A stretch of DNA of 64,000 nt from Lysinibacillus antri (GCF_003977595.1 NZ_RYYR01000015.1:1-64000); one strand, 5' to 3'; positions 18,006 to 27,864 are shown, counted from the first letter of the stretch. Notes: generated by a model not told the origin, from the letters alone. Translations and numbers: made by a program.

Positions 18006-19760
18006 TTAATCTAATTTTTGTATCTGGAATAAATCAAAGTAGACACCTTGCTTCGCCATTAATGCTTCATGGGTACCTTCTTCTACGAGTTCTCCATGAT
18101 CAATTACGAAGATTTTATCTGCATGGGTAATTGTGGACAATCTGTGGGCAATGATAATCGTTGTTCTGTCGCTCGCTAATCGATCGAGTGAATCTTGAAT
18201 TAGAGCTTCACTTTCTAAATCGAGTGCCGAAGTTGCTTCATCAAGCACTAGGATTGGTGGATTTTTTAGAAATACTCGGGCGATTGCAACACGTTGCTTT
18301 TGTCCTCCCGATAATTTTACTCCGCGCTCCCCAACCTTTGTATCATAGCCCTCTGGTAATGACATGATAAAGTCATGCGCATTGGCTGCTTTTGCTGCTG
18401 CAATCACTTCCTCATCGGTCGCATCTGGTTTCCCCATTAAGATGTTTTGTTTTACAGAATCGCTAAATAAAATATTGTCTTGTAATACAATTCCGATTTG
18501 AGAACGCAACGAATTGATTGTTGTATCTGTTACATTCATCCCGTCGATTTTAACCGCCCCATTTGTTACATCATAAAAACGAGGAATGAGACTAACAATA
18601 GTAGATTTACCTCCACCACTCATACCGACAAACGCGGCAGTTTCTCCAGGATGGATATTGAAGTTAATATTTTTTAATATCATTTGTCCATCTTTTTCAT
18701 ATTGAAAATCTACATTTTCGAATTCTACTCGACCTTCAACAGCAGGTAATAGTTTTGCATTTGATTTGTCTTGAACGTCGTATTGCTCGTCCATCAATTC
18801 AAACATTCGATCCATCGAAGCAATCGATTGTGTTAGTGTAGTAGATGAATTTACTAAACGACGTAAAGGACTATATAATCGTTCAATGTACGCAATAAAT
18901 GCAGCCATTGTTCCAACAGATAGTTGATCATTAATTACTTGATACCCTGCAAAACCAATCACAAGTAATGGTGCAATATCTGTAATGGTATTTACAACCG
19001 CAAAGGATTTAGCATTCCATTTCGTATGGTCCAGCGCTTTTTCTAAAAATTCCCCATTTTCACGATCGAAAATAGTTTGTTCATGCTTTTCTAATGTAAA
19101 ACTTTTAATGATACTGATTCCACTTACTCTTTCATGTAAATAGCTTTGAACATGAGCTAAAGCTTGTGAACGTTTTCGAGTTAAATCACGAAGTTTGCCA
19201 AAGAAGAACTTCACACTAATTGCGAAAAATGGTAATGAAATAATTGCGACTAATGTGAGTTTCACGTCCATTGCTAGCATGATTCCAATGGCAATGATAA
19301 TTGTCGCCACATCTAACCACAAATTCATTAAGCCAATCATAATGAAGTTTTTCGTCTGTTCAACATCATTGATGACACGAGAGATAACTTCCCCCGCTCG
19401 TGTATTAGCGTAATATTTCAAGCTTAACTTTTGTAAATGGCCAAACAATTCTTGCCGAATATCAAATAACACTTTATTTCCGACATGCTGCGCAAAGTAT
19501 TGACGGTAATATTCAATAGGCGGGCGGATTACGAAAAATAAAAGGACTGTTCCACCAAGCCAATAAAATAATTGTCTCGTTTTTTCACTATCTGATAAGT
19601 TTGGTGCTCCAATAATATCATCAATGACGATTTTGATTAAGAGTGGAATAAATAGCGGAATTGCAAATTTTAAAATACCAATAATAATAGTTCCTATGAT
19701 TTCCCACTTATATGGTTTTACAAATCTCATATAACGTTTAATGCTACTCAATTTTCCCAT
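18006..19760 (-). CDS. ygaD: MsbA-like ABC exporter YgaD
   Basis: A 584-residue half-transporter: an N-terminal six-helix exporter domain (about 1-320) fused to a nucleotide-binding domain with Walker [10 protein letters not shown] (about 377-385), Q-loop, signature [16 protein letters not shown], Walker [13 protein letters not shown] and H-loop AHRLSTI. Such proteins work as homodimers or with a partner and export lipids, drugs or peptides. No partner gene is adjacent. The place beside ygaC matches YgaD of B. subtilis. The substrate is unknown. Confidence 0.92.
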   Translation of the reverse strand: MGKLSSIKRYMRFVKPYKWEIIGTIIIGILKFAIPLFIPLLIKIVIDDIIGAPNLSDSEKTRQLFYWLGGTVLLFFVIRPPIEYYRQYFAQHVGNKVLFDIRQELFGHLQKLSLKYYANTRAGEVISRVINDVEQTKNFIMIGLMNLWLDVATIIIAIGIMLAMDVKLTLVAIISLPFFAISVKFFFGKLRDLTRKRSQALAHVQSYLHERVSGISIIKSFTLEKHEQTIFDRENGEFLEKALDHTKWNAKSFAVVNTITDIAPLLVIGFAGYQVINDQLSVGTMAAFIAYIERLYSPLRRLVNSSTTLTQSIASMDRMFELMDEQYDVQDKSNAKLLPAVEGRVEFENVDFQYEKDGQMILKNINFNIHPGETAAFVGMSGGGKSTIVSLIPRFYDVTNGAVKIDGMNVTDTTINSLRSQIGIVLQDNILFSDSVKQNILMGKPDATDEEVIAAAKAANAHDFIMSLPEGYDTKVGERGVKLSGGQKQRVAIARVFLKNPPILVLDEATSALDLESEALIQDSLDRLASDRTTIIIAHRLSTITHADKIFVIDHGELVEEGTHEALMAKQGVYFDLFQIQKLD

Positions 19761-19800
19761 TCACTTCCTTACTTGTTACATTAGTATGTATGAATATATC

Positions 19801-19990
19801 AATTACGCCTTGGCGTAATTGCGTCTGGATTTTGAATTGTGCTTGCACAATTAACTCCTTACAAAATCCATGACATCCGCCTGGGGCTTTATCTTCATTC
19901 AGCTAATATCATTTACTGAATTAATTACTACTTCACATTCATCCCTGCTTATAGAAGTGGGAGTCTTCTGCTGAATGAAGATAAAAGGTG
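19801..19990. repeat. Nested palindromic intergenic element
   Basis: Several stems are packed in 190 bp: AATTACGCC/GGCGTAATT (19801-19820), TGGATTTTG/CAAAATCCA (19825-19870) enclosing AATTGTGC/GCACAATT, and a long stem TTTATCTTCATTCAGC (19888-19903) / GCTGAATGAAGATAAA (19970-19985) enclosing a smaller ACTTCACATT/AAGTGGGAGT region. No ORF is inside. The form suggests a miniature, non-autonomous palindromic element; the link to any transposase family is a guess. Confidence 0.65.
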
Positions 19991-20041
19991 CCCAATTATG
20001 GACACCTGAATAACACTATACGCTAATTTCTTTAAATGTAC

Positions 20042-20078
20042 ATAAAAATAAGCCTACTGAGAAAGCGACAGTAGACTT
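20042..20078 (-). terminator. ygaC intrinsic terminator
   Basis: Minus strand stem AAGTCTACTG/CAGTAGGCTT overlapping the last bases of ygaC, followed by ATTTTTATG. Confidence 0.75.
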
Positions 20079-20631
20079 ATCCTTGTTTTTCATTTGATTG
20101 CATTTCTTTATTGAAAGAATAACGATTTGTCCATACTTCAATAAAATCAGGCGCAAATGGTCCTCTTTTTTGTTTAATCCAACTGATCAATTTAGTAACA
20201 TTACGCTTTAAAATTTTGTCGATTACTTCAGGATAGCCCATTTCTTTTTTATGTTGTTCGTATTCATCTTCATCTAATACTGTATAGGTCATATCGGGAA
20301 ATACTTTAATATCTAAATCGTAGTCAATATATTTAATAGCATTATTGTCAAATACAAATGGAGAACTCATATTACAGTAATAGTAAACTCCATCTTCACG
20401 CAACATACAAATGATGTTAAACCAATGTTCTGCATGGAAATAACAGATTGAAGGCTCTCTCGTTAACCAAGTACGACCATCTGATTCAGTAACCAGCGTC
20501 CGCTCGTTTGCACCAATAAATATGTTCTTCGTTCCTTTTAAAACCATCGTTTCTTGCCAGACACGGTGGATGCGACCATTATGTTTATAACTATGTATTT
20601 GTATCGTTTCTCCTTCTATTGGTATTGCCAT
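20077..20631 (-). CDS. ygaC: DUF402 nucleoside tri-/diphosphatase, YgaC/Ntdp family
   Basis: A 184-residue DUF402 protein matching B. subtilis YgaC and the staphylococcal Ntdp enzyme, which hydrolyses nucleoside tri- and diphosphates with a divalent metal. Family hallmarks are the N-terminal barrel ([22 protein letters not shown]), the ESDGRTW segment and the acidic metal-site stretch [13 protein letters not shown] (about 100-112). I use the ATG at 20631, which lies about 8 nt after AAAGGTGGG; the GTG at 20643 falls inside that RBS. It neighbours ygaD and the SASP gene as in B. subtilis, although ygaB is not found here. Confidence 0.88.
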   Translation of the reverse strand: MAIPIEGETIQIHSYKHNGRIHRVWQETMVLKGTKNIFIGANERTLVTESDGRTWLTREPSICYFHAEHWFNIICMLREDGVYYYCNMSSPFVFDNNAIKYIDYDLDIKVFPDMTYTVLDEDEYEQHKKEMGYPEVIDKILKRNVTKLISWIKQKRGPFAPDFIEVWTNRYSFNKEMQSNEKQG

Positions 20632-20823
20632 AGTATTGCCCACCTTTTCGTCTATGCTAAAACCCTTAGCAGTCTATTACATCTATTATAACAATGGTTT
20701 ACAAAAACTTGTAGCAAGAAGAACATATTTTTCACAAAACTGGAAAGAAAAGCGGAGGTGGCTTGCTAAATTCTGATAACAACTAGTGCCTTTTGATAAT
20801 TGAGACCTTTATATAAAAATTTA

Positions 20824-20849
20824 AGGTATAGACAAAAATGTCTATACCT
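20824..20849 (-). terminator. Hairpin after the SASP-like gene
   Basis: Perfect stem AGGTATAGACA / TGTCTATACCT with a 4-nt loop, followed on the minus strand by TAAATTTTTATA. A short U-rich tract makes it a plausible terminator. Confidence 0.65.
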
Positions 20850-20881
20850 GTAAAAGTGAATTCACTTTCTGAAACAAAAAA

Positions 20882-21079
20882 TTAAATATCGTTATTGTTG
20901 TTATTGCGGTTGTTGTTATTATTACGTTGATTGTTTTGTTGGTTTTGCTTTTGGTTTTGTTGACGTACTTGTTGGAAGTCTTGGTCAACTGCGAATTCCT
21001 CGTTGTTGTTATTGTTGTTATTATTATTGTTGTTGCGGAATTCATTGTTGTTGTTATTGTTGTTATTTCTTCTCGCCAT
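20882..21079 (-). CDS. sspE: Very Asn-rich gamma-type small acid-soluble spore protein
   Basis: A 65-residue protein, 33 of them Asn, in two homopolymer tracts of 8 and 11 near the N-terminus and two of 5 near the C-terminus. The central part EEFAVDQDFQQVRQQNQ resembles the repeated FA...QVRKQNQ unit of gamma-type SASP (SspE), a spore amino-acid store degraded at germination. Location between mutY and ygaC is the sspE place in B. subtilis. B. subtilis SspE has more copies of the unit; here one remains, flanked by Asn tracts built from AAC and AAT codons. RBS GGAGGTG precedes the ATG. Expected forespore sigma-G control was not verified. Confidence 0.75.
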   Translation of the reverse strand: MARRNNNNNNNNEFRNNNNNNNNNNNEEFAVDQDFQQVRQQNQKQNQQNNQRNNNNNRNNNNNDI

Positions 21080-21149
21080 CTCAAATCACCTCCGTGCTAA
21101 ATATGATGGACGGATGTGTTCGAGTTTATTCGACAAGTTTCTAAATATA

Positions 21150-22211
21150 TTAATTCAGAACTTTCAAAATTTTCTGCATTGGTACAGGTAATGGCAATTG
21201 TGCAATCTGCTCTAAAGTAAAAAAGTTTGTGTTTTCAGGTAAATTAGCTGTTTGCTCAACCTTCACTAAAGTACAGTCCATCTCCCATACTAAGTGAGAA
21301 AAAATGTGTTTGAATGTTAGAAGATTTTCGTTTAAACAACTCTCAATCTTCACATTATACAGTGATTGAAATTTCTTACGTGTTTCAGAAGTGTTCTCTT
21401 TTTCTATTTCAATCATCGGAAATTGCCACATATCTGCAAGCAACCCTTCACTCGATCGTCTTTCTAACAAGTAACGACCACTTGCATCCTTCGCAACATA
21501 AACATGGAATTGAATCTTTTTCGTTTTCGTCTTTTTCGTTTTAATTGGCAATTGATCAGCATCCCCTTCATGGAAGGCCGTGCAATATTCGCGAACTGGG
21601 CATAATAAACATTTCGGGGAGGTCGGAGTACAGATCATCGCACCAAGATCCATTAAGGCTTGATTAAAATCTCCTGGTTGGTTTGGATGAATTAACATAT
21701 CAACCGCTTCCTCAAAAGTCTTTCTTGTTTTTGGAAGTGCTATATCTTCCTTAATATGTAAAACGCGACTTAATACGCGCATCACATTTCCATCGACGGC
21801 ATGTTCTGGTTTGTTATAGGCAATACTTAAAATGGCTCCCGCTGTATATGGACCCACCCCTTTTAACTTGGAAATGTCGTGTCGGTTATTCGGTACTTGT
21901 GAATCGTACTTTTCTACAACTTCCTTAACGCCTGATTGTAAGTTTCGTGCCCTTGAGTAGTAGCCTAGCCCTTCCCACATTTTTAATAATTCTTCTTGTG
22001 GTGCATAGGCAAGCGACTGCATTGTTGGATATTTTTCTAAAAAACGATTGTAGTATGGGATGACGGTATCAACACGAGTTTGTTGGAGCATCACTTCAGA
22101 AACCCAGATTTTATATGGGTCACTTGTTCTTCTCCAAGGTAAATCTCTTTTTTCTTGATTAAACCAATCGACTAAATTTTGTCTAAATTGTTCTGTATGT
22201 TGATATTTCAC
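21150..22211 (-). CDS. mutY: Adenine DNA glycosylase MutY
   Basis: A 353-residue base-excision enzyme that removes adenine mispaired with 8-oxoguanine. The HhH-GPD domain carries E39 (SEVMLQQTRVDTV), the hairpin LKGVGPYTAGAI (about 116-127) and catalytic D140 (AVDGNVMRVLSRV). The 4Fe-4S cluster ligands are C194-X6-C201-X2-C204-X5-C210. The C-terminal NUDIX-like 8-oxoG recognition domain spans about 235-350. The start is GTG at 22211 with TGGAGG five bases upstream; no better ATG fits. The neighbour yfhP is divergent, as in B. subtilis (yfhQ). Confidence 0.95.
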   Translation of the reverse strand: MKYQHTEQFRQNLVDWFNQEKRDLPWRRTSDPYKIWVSEVMLQQTRVDTVIPYYNRFLEKYPTMQSLAYAPQEELLKMWEGLGYYSRARNLQSGVKEVVEKYDSQVPNNRHDISKLKGVGPYTAGAILSIAYNKPEHAVDGNVMRVLSRVLHIKEDIALPKTRKTFEEAVDMLIHPNQPGDFNQALMDLGAMICTPTSPKCLLCPVREYCTAFHEGDADQLPIKTKKTKTKKIQFHVYVAKDASGRYLLERRSSEGLLADMWQFPMIEIEKENTSETRKKFQSLYNVKIESCLNENLLTFKHIFSHLVWEMDCTLVKVEQTANLPENTNFFTLEQIAQLPLPVPMQKILKVLN

Positions 22212-22347
22212 AATAACCTCCAGATAATTGGATTTTAATTTTAGCAAAAAGGGTATAATATAGGCATAAGGATAGAAAATGAAAATTTAACCAAAAACTA
22301 GTAATTATTGGTGCACAAACGCTCCGATACTTAGGGAGTTGATACTT

Positions 22348-23334
22348 TTGGATTCAGGTACACATTTAGTGATGGGAGTTGCTTTAGGCGGATTAGCATT
22401 GGCAGACCCTGTCGTTGCAAACCATTCGATGACATTTGGTGCAGTCATGGCAGGAACAATTTTAGGTTCACAAGCACCAGACGTGGATACAGTATTGAAA
22501 CTTAGAAACAACGCCGTTTATATTAGACATCACCGAGGTATTACCCATTCGATTCCAGCAGTACTATTGTGGCCAATTGGCATTACGGCTATTTTATCGC
22601 TTATTTTTCAAGAAGCGAATATTTTGCATTTATGGCTTTGGACATTCCTTGCTGTATTTTTGCACGTTTTTGTTGATATTTTCAATGCATATGGTACTCA
22701 AGCTCTCAGACCATTTTCCAGGAAATGGGTAGCGCTTGGTGTCATCAATACATTCGATCCCATTATTTTCGGGATACATTGCATCGGCATACTACTTTGG
22801 GCTTTTGATTTTGAACCAGTACGAACTTTTACAATTATGTACCTCATCATTATTGCCTATTATGTCATCCGGTTTGCAGTGCAAGGAGCTGTTAAAAAAG
22901 CTGTGCACAATACGATTCAAGATGAAGATTATGTTATCGTTGCCCCTACCATGAGGTTTTTCAACTGGCGTATTGCCGCTAAGTCAAAAACTCATTATTA
23001 TGTAGGAAGTGCATACGGAAGAACGATTAATATTTATGATAAATTTGAGATTCATCCGATACCGAAAACAGCTATTGTTGACAAGGCATTAGAAGATCCA
23101 AACCTATCTGCCTTTGTTTCGTTTTCACCGATTTATCGATGGGAAATTTCAGAATTGGACAACGGGTTAACAGAGGTACGGTTGATTGATTTACGCTACC
23201 GAAGTAATGATCGTTATCCATTCGTAGCCGTTGCACATATTGATGATGATTTAAATATCATTAACTCGTATACTGGCTGGATATTTAGTGAGGATAAACT
23301 TCAACGAAAGCTACAGATTGGTGCGAGTGAATAA
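22348..23334 (+). CDS. yfhP: Membrane-bound metal-dependent hydrolase YfhP (YdjM/LexA-binding-like family)
   Basis: A 328-residue membrane protein of the PF04307 family. It starts with DSGTHLVMGVALGGLA, has the His/Asp pattern SQAPDVDTVLKL and HHRGITHSIPA expected of the putative metal site, four or more membrane helices up to about residue 180, then a soluble C-terminal part. I take the TTG at 22348 (RBS AGGGAG, 9 nt) because relatives begin MD(T/S)GTH; the TTG at 22339 is too close to the RBS. It is divergent from mutY. Physiological substrate is unknown. Confidence 0.85.
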   Translation: MDSGTHLVMGVALGGLALADPVVANHSMTFGAVMAGTILGSQAPDVDTVLKLRNNAVYIRHHRGITHSIPAVLLWPIGITAILSLIFQEANILHLWLWTFLAVFLHVFVDIFNAYGTQALRPFSRKWVALGVINTFDPIIFGIHCIGILLWAFDFEPVRTFTIMYLIIIAYYVIRFAVQGAVKKAVHNTIQDEDYVIVAPTMRFFNWRIAAKSKTHYYVGSAYGRTINIYDKFEIHPIPKTAIVDKALEDPNLSAFVSFSPIYRWEISELDNGLTEVRLIDLRYRSNDRYPFVAVAHIDDDLNIINSYTGWIFSEDKLQRKLQIGASE

Positions 23335-23373
23335 CTGAAGGTACGCTACACATACTTCTCGGAACTAGAAGAG

Positions 23374-23625
23374 GCTGTCTAATTAATTGGCGAACTGCTC
23401 CCAATTAATTAGACAGATAAGATAATAAAATTTTACTTTTATTATTTCTATTAGTAATTCAAAAAAATATTACTTAGTGAGCGGACTAAGCACACAAGCC
23501 GCAAAGCCACGTTGTACGTGTCTTTACGACTTGTCTTAGTGCTTTGTGTAAGGTCCGCTCACACAGGATATCCCCAACTTCACTTTCATAATTTAGTGCG
23601 CGGCTTACAGTGGTAGGCCGCGTTT
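23374..23625. repeat. Intergenic cluster of inverted repeats between yfhP and yfhJ
   Basis: This gap of about 337 bp has no gene. It holds a perfect stem CTGTCTAATTAATTGG / CCAATTAATTAGACAG (23375-23416), a long imperfect cruciform with arms GTGAGCGGAC / GTCCGCTCAC (23477-23570), and a third stem GCGCGGCTTAC / GTAGGCCGCG (23595-23620) followed by TTTT. The first and third could terminate yfhP; the middle one looks like a mobile palindromic repeat. Confidence 0.65.
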
Positions 23626-23671
23626 TCTAACTTTAGTTGACTCCCTAAACGTTACGTAAGCCTCTTTTTAT

Positions 23672-23950
23672 TTATTGAAGTGTAGTATCCTCATCCGCAT
23701 CTAACAAATGAGCATATTTTGGATTGCGTCCTGCAAATTCATGGATTTTATCACCGTAACTTGTGATCCATTGTCTAATGATCTTTTCCGTATATTCTGC
23801 CCCACGATAGTCATATCCCGCTTTTGCGTATGTGGACTCAAAATCTGACCATAAAAGCTCAATCCAGGTTTGGGCTTTATTAACGGATAGGTGTGGATTT
23901 TTGTCTACTAGCTCTTGTGTAAGGCTTTTAATAATTTCATGTGCATCCAT
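23672..23950 (-). CDS. yfhJ: WVELL-family protein YfhJ
   Basis: A 92-residue protein with the family signature: TWIELLWSDFESTYAKAG (WVELL motif) then YRGAEYTEKIIRQWI. Function unknown; the family is restricted to Bacillales. It starts one base after yfhH ends, in the recX-yfhH-yfhJ order of B. subtilis. Confidence 0.88.
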   Translation of the reverse strand: MDAHEIIKSLTQELVDKNPHLSVNKAQTWIELLWSDFESTYAKAGYDYRGAEYTEKIIRQWITSYGDKIHEFAGRNPKYAHLLDADEDTTLQ

Positions 23951-23951
23951 A

Positions 23952-24281
23952 CTATTTACCCTCTTTCATTGGTGAAAGGATTGAGATTGGTAACGCTTCT
24001 TCAAAACGCTCGCCACCTAAACGATAGCCCCAAGCAAAACGGCCCTTTAGATATTCCACTTTGAAAAATTCACCAGGTGCGCCATTAATTCGATACATTT
24101 CCCCTGCAATAATTGTTTCAGGATCAATCAAATACGCCTCAGCCATTAATGCTTTTCTTTCATACACTGCATATTCATTTACAATACCAAGTTGTTCCGC
24201 TTTTCTTGCTTTCTCTCTTAAAGTACGAATTTCGTTTATTAATTCTTGCTCTGTCATTTGTGCATAAGCTTTGTCATTCAT
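23952..24281 (-). CDS. yfhH: YfhH family protein (DUF1811)
   Basis: A 109-residue protein with an N-terminal helical region (MTEQELINEIRTLREKARKAEQLG) and a C-terminal SH3-like part (GEMYRINGAPGEFFKVEYLKGRFAWGYR). It matches YfhH, unknown function. The gene overlaps the end of recX by 8 bp, so the two are probably translationally coupled. Confidence 0.88.
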   Translation of the reverse strand: MNDKAYAQMTEQELINEIRTLREKARKAEQLGIVNEYAVYERKALMAEAYLIDPETIIAGEMYRINGAPGEFFKVEYLKGRFAWGYRLGGERFEEALPISILSPMKEGK

Positions 24282-25083
24282 TGTCTTCTATCTCCTTTTG
24301 TTCGATAAAACGTTCAATTACTTCTATTGGAAAACCTTTTTGATATAGGGCTTGTTTTATTTTCATTCTTAAATCGTTACCAGAAAATTTAGAAGCATAC
24401 TTTCTCCATATTTTCTCACCTTGTAATTCAATCATTTCTTGCCAATCATCATCTTCTCGCTCTAACTGCATTTGGTCAAGTATTTCGTTTAATACTGTAA
24501 AGGAATACCCTTTTCTCGTCAAAACATCCTGTATTTTTTGTTTTATTTGAACAGGCGTTTTTTTACTATGGGCACGAACCGTTTTTTCTGCTAGCTCCAT
24601 TGCAAGTTTCAATTGATCATCATATGTAAAGGTCTCAAGTACTTTTTGTTGCGTGTCTTTATCAATACCTTTTTTAATTAAATCTTGCTTAATCGCTCGT
24701 GGCCCTTTTTTAGCCGTTTTCTTTTTTGTTTCAAGTAATGCCTTTGAATAGGTTTCATCATTTAAAAACCCTAATTTTTCGAGTTTTCGAATAGCCTCTA
24801 AAATAACGGCTTCTCCAAAACCAGCGTCTAGAAGCTTTTTCTTTACTTCATATTCACTCCGCATTTGAAAGCTTAAAAATTGAAGAGATCGATTAAAGGC
24901 TTTTGATATTTCATCTTCATAATTTATTTCATCAATATCAAAGGGTTCGAGTATTTTTCCTTTTGTTAAGCCAAACTTAATTAAAGTTGATTCATCTACA
25001 GCAAAAGAATATTTTTCATCTAAATAAATATTATAGCGTTCTGGATTGTTTTTTTGACGGGTTATTTTTGTGATAACTTGCAT
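24274..25083 (-). CDS. recX: RecA regulator RecX
   Basis: A 269-residue, longer Bacillales-type RecX that modulates RecA filaments. Tandem three-helix repeats are visible: FQMRSEYEVKKKLLDAGFGEAVILEAIRKLEKLGFLNDETY, then KKGPRAIKQDLIKKGIDKD, then two further units. Start at the ATG at 25083 (MQVITKITRQ) behind AAGGAGTG; the extension to 25113 has no RBS. It heads the recX-yfhH-yfhJ run. No LexA box was noticed upstream. Confidence 0.92.
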   Translation of the reverse strand: MQVITKITRQKNNPERYNIYLDEKYSFAVDESTLIKFGLTKGKILEPFDIDEINYEDEISKAFNRSLQFLSFQMRSEYEVKKKLLDAGFGEAVILEAIRKLEKLGFLNDETYSKALLETKKKTAKKGPRAIKQDLIKKGIDKDTQQKVLETFTYDDQLKLAMELAEKTVRAHSKKTPVQIKQKIQDVLTRKGYSFTVLNEILDQMQLEREDDDWQEMIELQGEKIWRKYASKFSGNDLRMKIKQALYQKGFPIEVIERFIEQKEIEDNE

Positions 25084-25260
25084 ACAAACACTCCTTCTAT
25101 GCCTAGTATACATGTTTTTTCATTTTTCGCGAAACGCGTAATTCGTAAAATTAAATCGCATAATGCAAACTTTTTCGCACACGCTATGAAAAGAAACTGA
25201 GACTAACTATGTATGTTTATATTTTCTTGTCCATAAAGCAAAAGGAGGATTAATTCTTTT

Positions 25261-26052
25261 ATGTGGAAACATCACATATTCGGTTTAACGCTAATCGCCA
25301 TGGTCATCACCGTAGCCTTTAGTTTTGTAAATCCAGATGTTGCAAGTGCGAATTCCTACCATTGGGGCTTCACAAAGTCAAAGGATGGAAAGCCAGCTGA
25401 TGCTGGTGCCCAATTTGAAACAATACTCAAAGAAAATGGTGCCTTTTACCGAGGCAATCCAAATAAAAAAGTAATTTATTTATCCTTTGATAATGGTTTT
25501 GAAAATGGGTATACAGAATCTATTTTGGATACGTTGAAAAAAGAGGAAGTTCCGGCAACCTTTTTCTTAACAGGGCACTATTTAACGAGCGCTACAGATT
25601 TAGTGAAGCGCATGATTAAAGAAGGTCATATTATAGGAAATCATTCATACGGACATCCCGATATGTCTAAATTATCGGATGATGAACTTGTGAAAGAGTG
25701 GAAGAAATTTGACGATAAACTGAAAGAACTAACAGGCATTAAACGTACTTATTACGTTCGACCACCTAAAGGAATTTTCAGTGAACGCGATCTCCGAGTT
25801 GGTAATGAGCATGGCTATACCCACGTCTTTTGGGATACGGCCTTCGTGGACTGGCATGCAGATTCTACTGTTGGTTGGGAGTATGCATATGATGAACTCA
25901 TGGATCAATTACATCCAGGAGCCGTGATTTTATTGCATACAGTAGCTAAACATAACGCGGATGCACTTCCTAAATTTATAGAAGATGCGAAAAAGGAAGG
26001 CTATACTTTTGGCTCTTTAGATGATTTGGTAATGGAGAATTTAATGGAATAA
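25261..26052 (+). CDS. pdaA: Polysaccharide deacetylase PdaA (spore cortex muramic lactam)
   Basis: A 263-residue exported NodB-family deacetylase. The signal peptide ends near residue 30 (DVASA). Motif 1 KVIYLSFDNGFENG has Asp in the PdaA-type 'FDNG' form. Motif 2 GNHSYGHPDM supplies the metal His pair, and RPPKG and LLHT follow. PdaA removes acetyl from N-acetylmuramic acid during muramic-delta-lactam formation, required for spore germination in B. subtilis. RBS AAAGGAGG. Supports a spore-forming host together with the SASP gene. Confidence 0.93.
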   Translation: MWKHHIFGLTLIAMVITVAFSFVNPDVASANSYHWGFTKSKDGKPADAGAQFETILKENGAFYRGNPNKKVIYLSFDNGFENGYTESILDTLKKEEVPATFFLTGHYLTSATDLVKRMIKEGHIIGNHSYGHPDMSKLSDDELVKEWKKFDDKLKELTGIKRTYYVRPPKGIFSERDLRVGNEHGYTHVFWDTAFVDWHADSTVGWEYAYDELMDQLHPGAVILLHTVAKHNADALPKFIEDAKKEGYTFGSLDDLVMENLME

Positions 26053-26059
26053 ATAAAAT

Positions 26060-26090
26060 GGGATTCCTTGAATTTAGGAATCCCCTTTAC
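26060..26090. terminator. Bidirectional terminator pdaA/ribH
   Basis: Stem GGGATTCCTTG / AGGAATCCC between convergent genes. T and A runs flank it. Confidence 0.75.
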
Positions 26091-26093
26091 TTA

Positions 26094-26561
26094 TTATTTA
26101 AACATTTTGTTTAAGTTAGCCATTTCAATTGCGGACACTGCAGAATCGTATCCTTTATTTCCAGCTTTCGTTCCTGCGCGCTCAATTGCTTGTTCAATAT
26201 TTTCTGTTGTCACAACCCCAAAGATTACTGGCACATTTGTATCCAACGACACCTTTGCAATTCCTTTTGCAGCTTCATTACATACATAGTCATAGTGTGA
26301 TGTCGCCCCGCGGATCACTGTACCTAAACCGATTACAGCATCGTAGTTACCTGTCGTAACCATTTGCTTTGAAATAAATGGTACTTCAAATGCTCCTGGA
26401 ACCCATGCAATATCAATGTTTTCTTCTTTTACACCATGTCTTTTAAGGCCATCTAATGCACCATCTAACAACTTACCTGTAATGAATTCATTAAATCTTC
26501 CTACAGCGATCCCAATTTTTAAATCTGTACCTATTAATTGTGCTTCAAATACTTTTCCCAT
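26094..26561 (-). CDS. ribH: 6,7-dimethyl-8-ribityllumazine synthase
   Basis: A 155-residue lumazine synthase, condensing 5-amino-6-ribitylaminouracil with dihydroxybutanone phosphate. Motifs: [22 protein letters not shown], the catalytic stretch [24 protein letters not shown] and [24 protein letters not shown], very close to B. subtilis RibH. Two ATGs are possible: 26567 overlaps the ribB stop (ATGA), but 26561 is 8 nt from AAAGGAGA and is preferred. Last gene of the riboswitch-controlled operon. Confidence 0.95.
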   Translation of the reverse strand: MGKVFEAQLIGTDLKIGIAVGRFNEFITGKLLDGALDGLKRHGVKEENIDIAWVPGAFEVPFISKQMVTTGNYDAVIGLGTVIRGATSHYDYVCNEAAKGIAKVSLDTNVPVIFGVVTTENIEQAIERAGTKAGNKGYDSAVSAIEMANLNKMFK

Positions 26562-26563
26562 GT

Positions 26564-27208
26564 TCATTCTCCTTTGTTTGCGTTAGTAATATAACGTGGT
26601 TTATTTTCGTGTTTTATAAGGTAACTAACTAAATCTTCTATTGAAATAATTTTTAAATTATGTGTGTTTGCAAATTCTTTTAATCCATCTAAACGTAACA
26701 TTGAACCATCATCACCCATGATTTCACAAATTACACCTGCTGGATAAGAATTACAGAGTAGCGCTAAATCAACGGCAGCTTCCGTATGTCCTCGTCGTTC
26801 TAAAACACCATTTTCTTTTGCTACAAGCGGAAATACATGACCCGGTCTTCTGAAATGACTAGCCTTTGAATTGGCATGAATCATTTGAAGAATTGTAAAT
26901 GAACGTTCATATGCACTAATCCCTGTTGTCGTTTCAATATGATCAATGCTGACAGTAAATGCCGTTTGATGATTATCTGTGTTGTTTTCAACCATTGGAT
27001 GAAAGTTTAGTCGATTGGCAAGTTCTTTTGTAATCGGTGTACAAATTAAACCACGACCATAAGTAGCCATAAAATTAATATTTTCTGGAGTAGCAAATTC
27101 AGCTAAAGAGACTAAATCGCCTTCATTTTCACGATTTTCATCATCTACTACAATGATGTTTTTACCTGCTTTTAAGTCTTGGAGCGCTTCTTCAATTGTG
27201 TTTAACAT
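26564..27208 (-). CDS. ribB: 3,4-dihydroxy-2-butanone-4-phosphate synthase (monofunctional RibB)
   Basis: A 214-residue enzyme that makes the four-carbon riboflavin precursor from ribulose 5-phosphate. Active-site signatures are [23 protein letters not shown] and [12 protein letters not shown], with [10 protein letters not shown] near the end. Bacilli usually carry a ~400-residue RibBA fusion with GTP cyclohydrolase II; here the reading frame stops after the RibB domain and the next gene follows at once. No remnant of RibA follows. RBS AGGTGG precedes the ATG. Confidence 0.93.
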   Translation of the reverse strand: MLNTIEEALQDLKAGKNIIVVDDENRENEGDLVSLAEFATPENINFMATYGRGLICTPITKELANRLNFHPMVENNTDNHQTAFTVSIDHIETTTGISAYERSFTILQMIHANSKASHFRRPGHVFPLVAKENGVLERRGHTEAAVDLALLCNSYPAGVICEIMGDDGSMLRLDGLKEFANTHNLKIISIEDLVSYLIKHENKPRYITNANKGE

Positions 27209-27225
27209 AAAAACACCACCTTTTT

Positions 27226-27864
27226 TTAGAATCCATTTTGTCTTAAAAAATCTATTGTAATATTGGACTGATTTTCCGTTCTTCTTAAATGATGTAACAC
27301 ATATTTTCCAAGCATATCGGTTTCAATATTTACTTTATCACCAACATTTTTCCTTCCTAATATTGTTTCATCATAAGTATGTGGAATAAGGGAGACTGTC
27401 ACACTTTGGTCCGTTACTTTAAATAAAGTTAAACTTGTCCCATCAATTGTGATCGACCCCTTTGGAATACAGTTTTCTACTAACTCTTTTGGTAATTCGA
27501 TGTCAATATATACCGCATTCGATACGGGCTTTTTACTTCGAATCGTGCCCACACCATCGACATGTCCAGAAACGATATGCCCGCCAAATCGCCCATTCGC
27601 ACTCATCGCTCGTTCTAAATTAACGAGATCACCAAGTTTTAGCGTATGAATCGTTGTTGCTTTTACAGTTTCAGGCATCACATCAACAGTCATCAGTTCA
27701 TTTGTAAAATGTGTAATCGTTAGACAAACACCATTAACTGCAATGCTATCACCTAAATTCGCATCTGAAACAATTTTTGGAGTCGCAATGGTAAGCTGCA
27801 TACTTTTGTCATCTTTTTGAATCGCAGTAACTCTTCCCTTGTCTTCAATAATTCCTGTAAACAT
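27226..27864 (-). CDS. ribE: Riboflavin synthase alpha chain
   Basis: A 212-residue protein of two lumazine-binding repeats: [12 protein letters not shown]...[16 protein letters not shown]...[23 protein letters not shown] and its second-half counterpart [17 protein letters not shown]. It dismutates two lumazines to riboflavin. Start ATG with RBS GAGGTGAG. First gene of a ribE-ribB-ribH operon downstream of two FMN riboswitches; the usual ribD is missing between leader and ribE. Confidence 0.95.
   Translation of the reverse strand: MFTGIIEDKGRVTAIQKDDKSMQLTIATPKIVSDANLGDSIAVNGVCLTITHFTNELMTVDVMPETVKATTIHTLKLGDLVNLERAMSANGRFGGHIVSGHVDGVGTIRSKKPVSNAVYIDIELPKELVENCIPKGSITIDGTSLTLFKVTDQSVTVSLIPHTYDETILGRKNVGDKVNIETDMLGKYVLHHLRRTENQSNITIDFLRQNGF

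Noticed and set aside
20842-21084. Thr/Ile-rich ORF in another frame over the SASP gene
   Set aside because: It is the frame shadow of the AAC/AAT repeats and has no RBS, whereas the Asn-rich frame has a strong RBS and a SASP core.
23477-23570. Long cruciform near 23.5 kb as a tRNA or small RNA gene
   Set aside because: Arms pair well only at the ends and the interior does not fold into a tRNA cloverleaf; no promoter was recognised.
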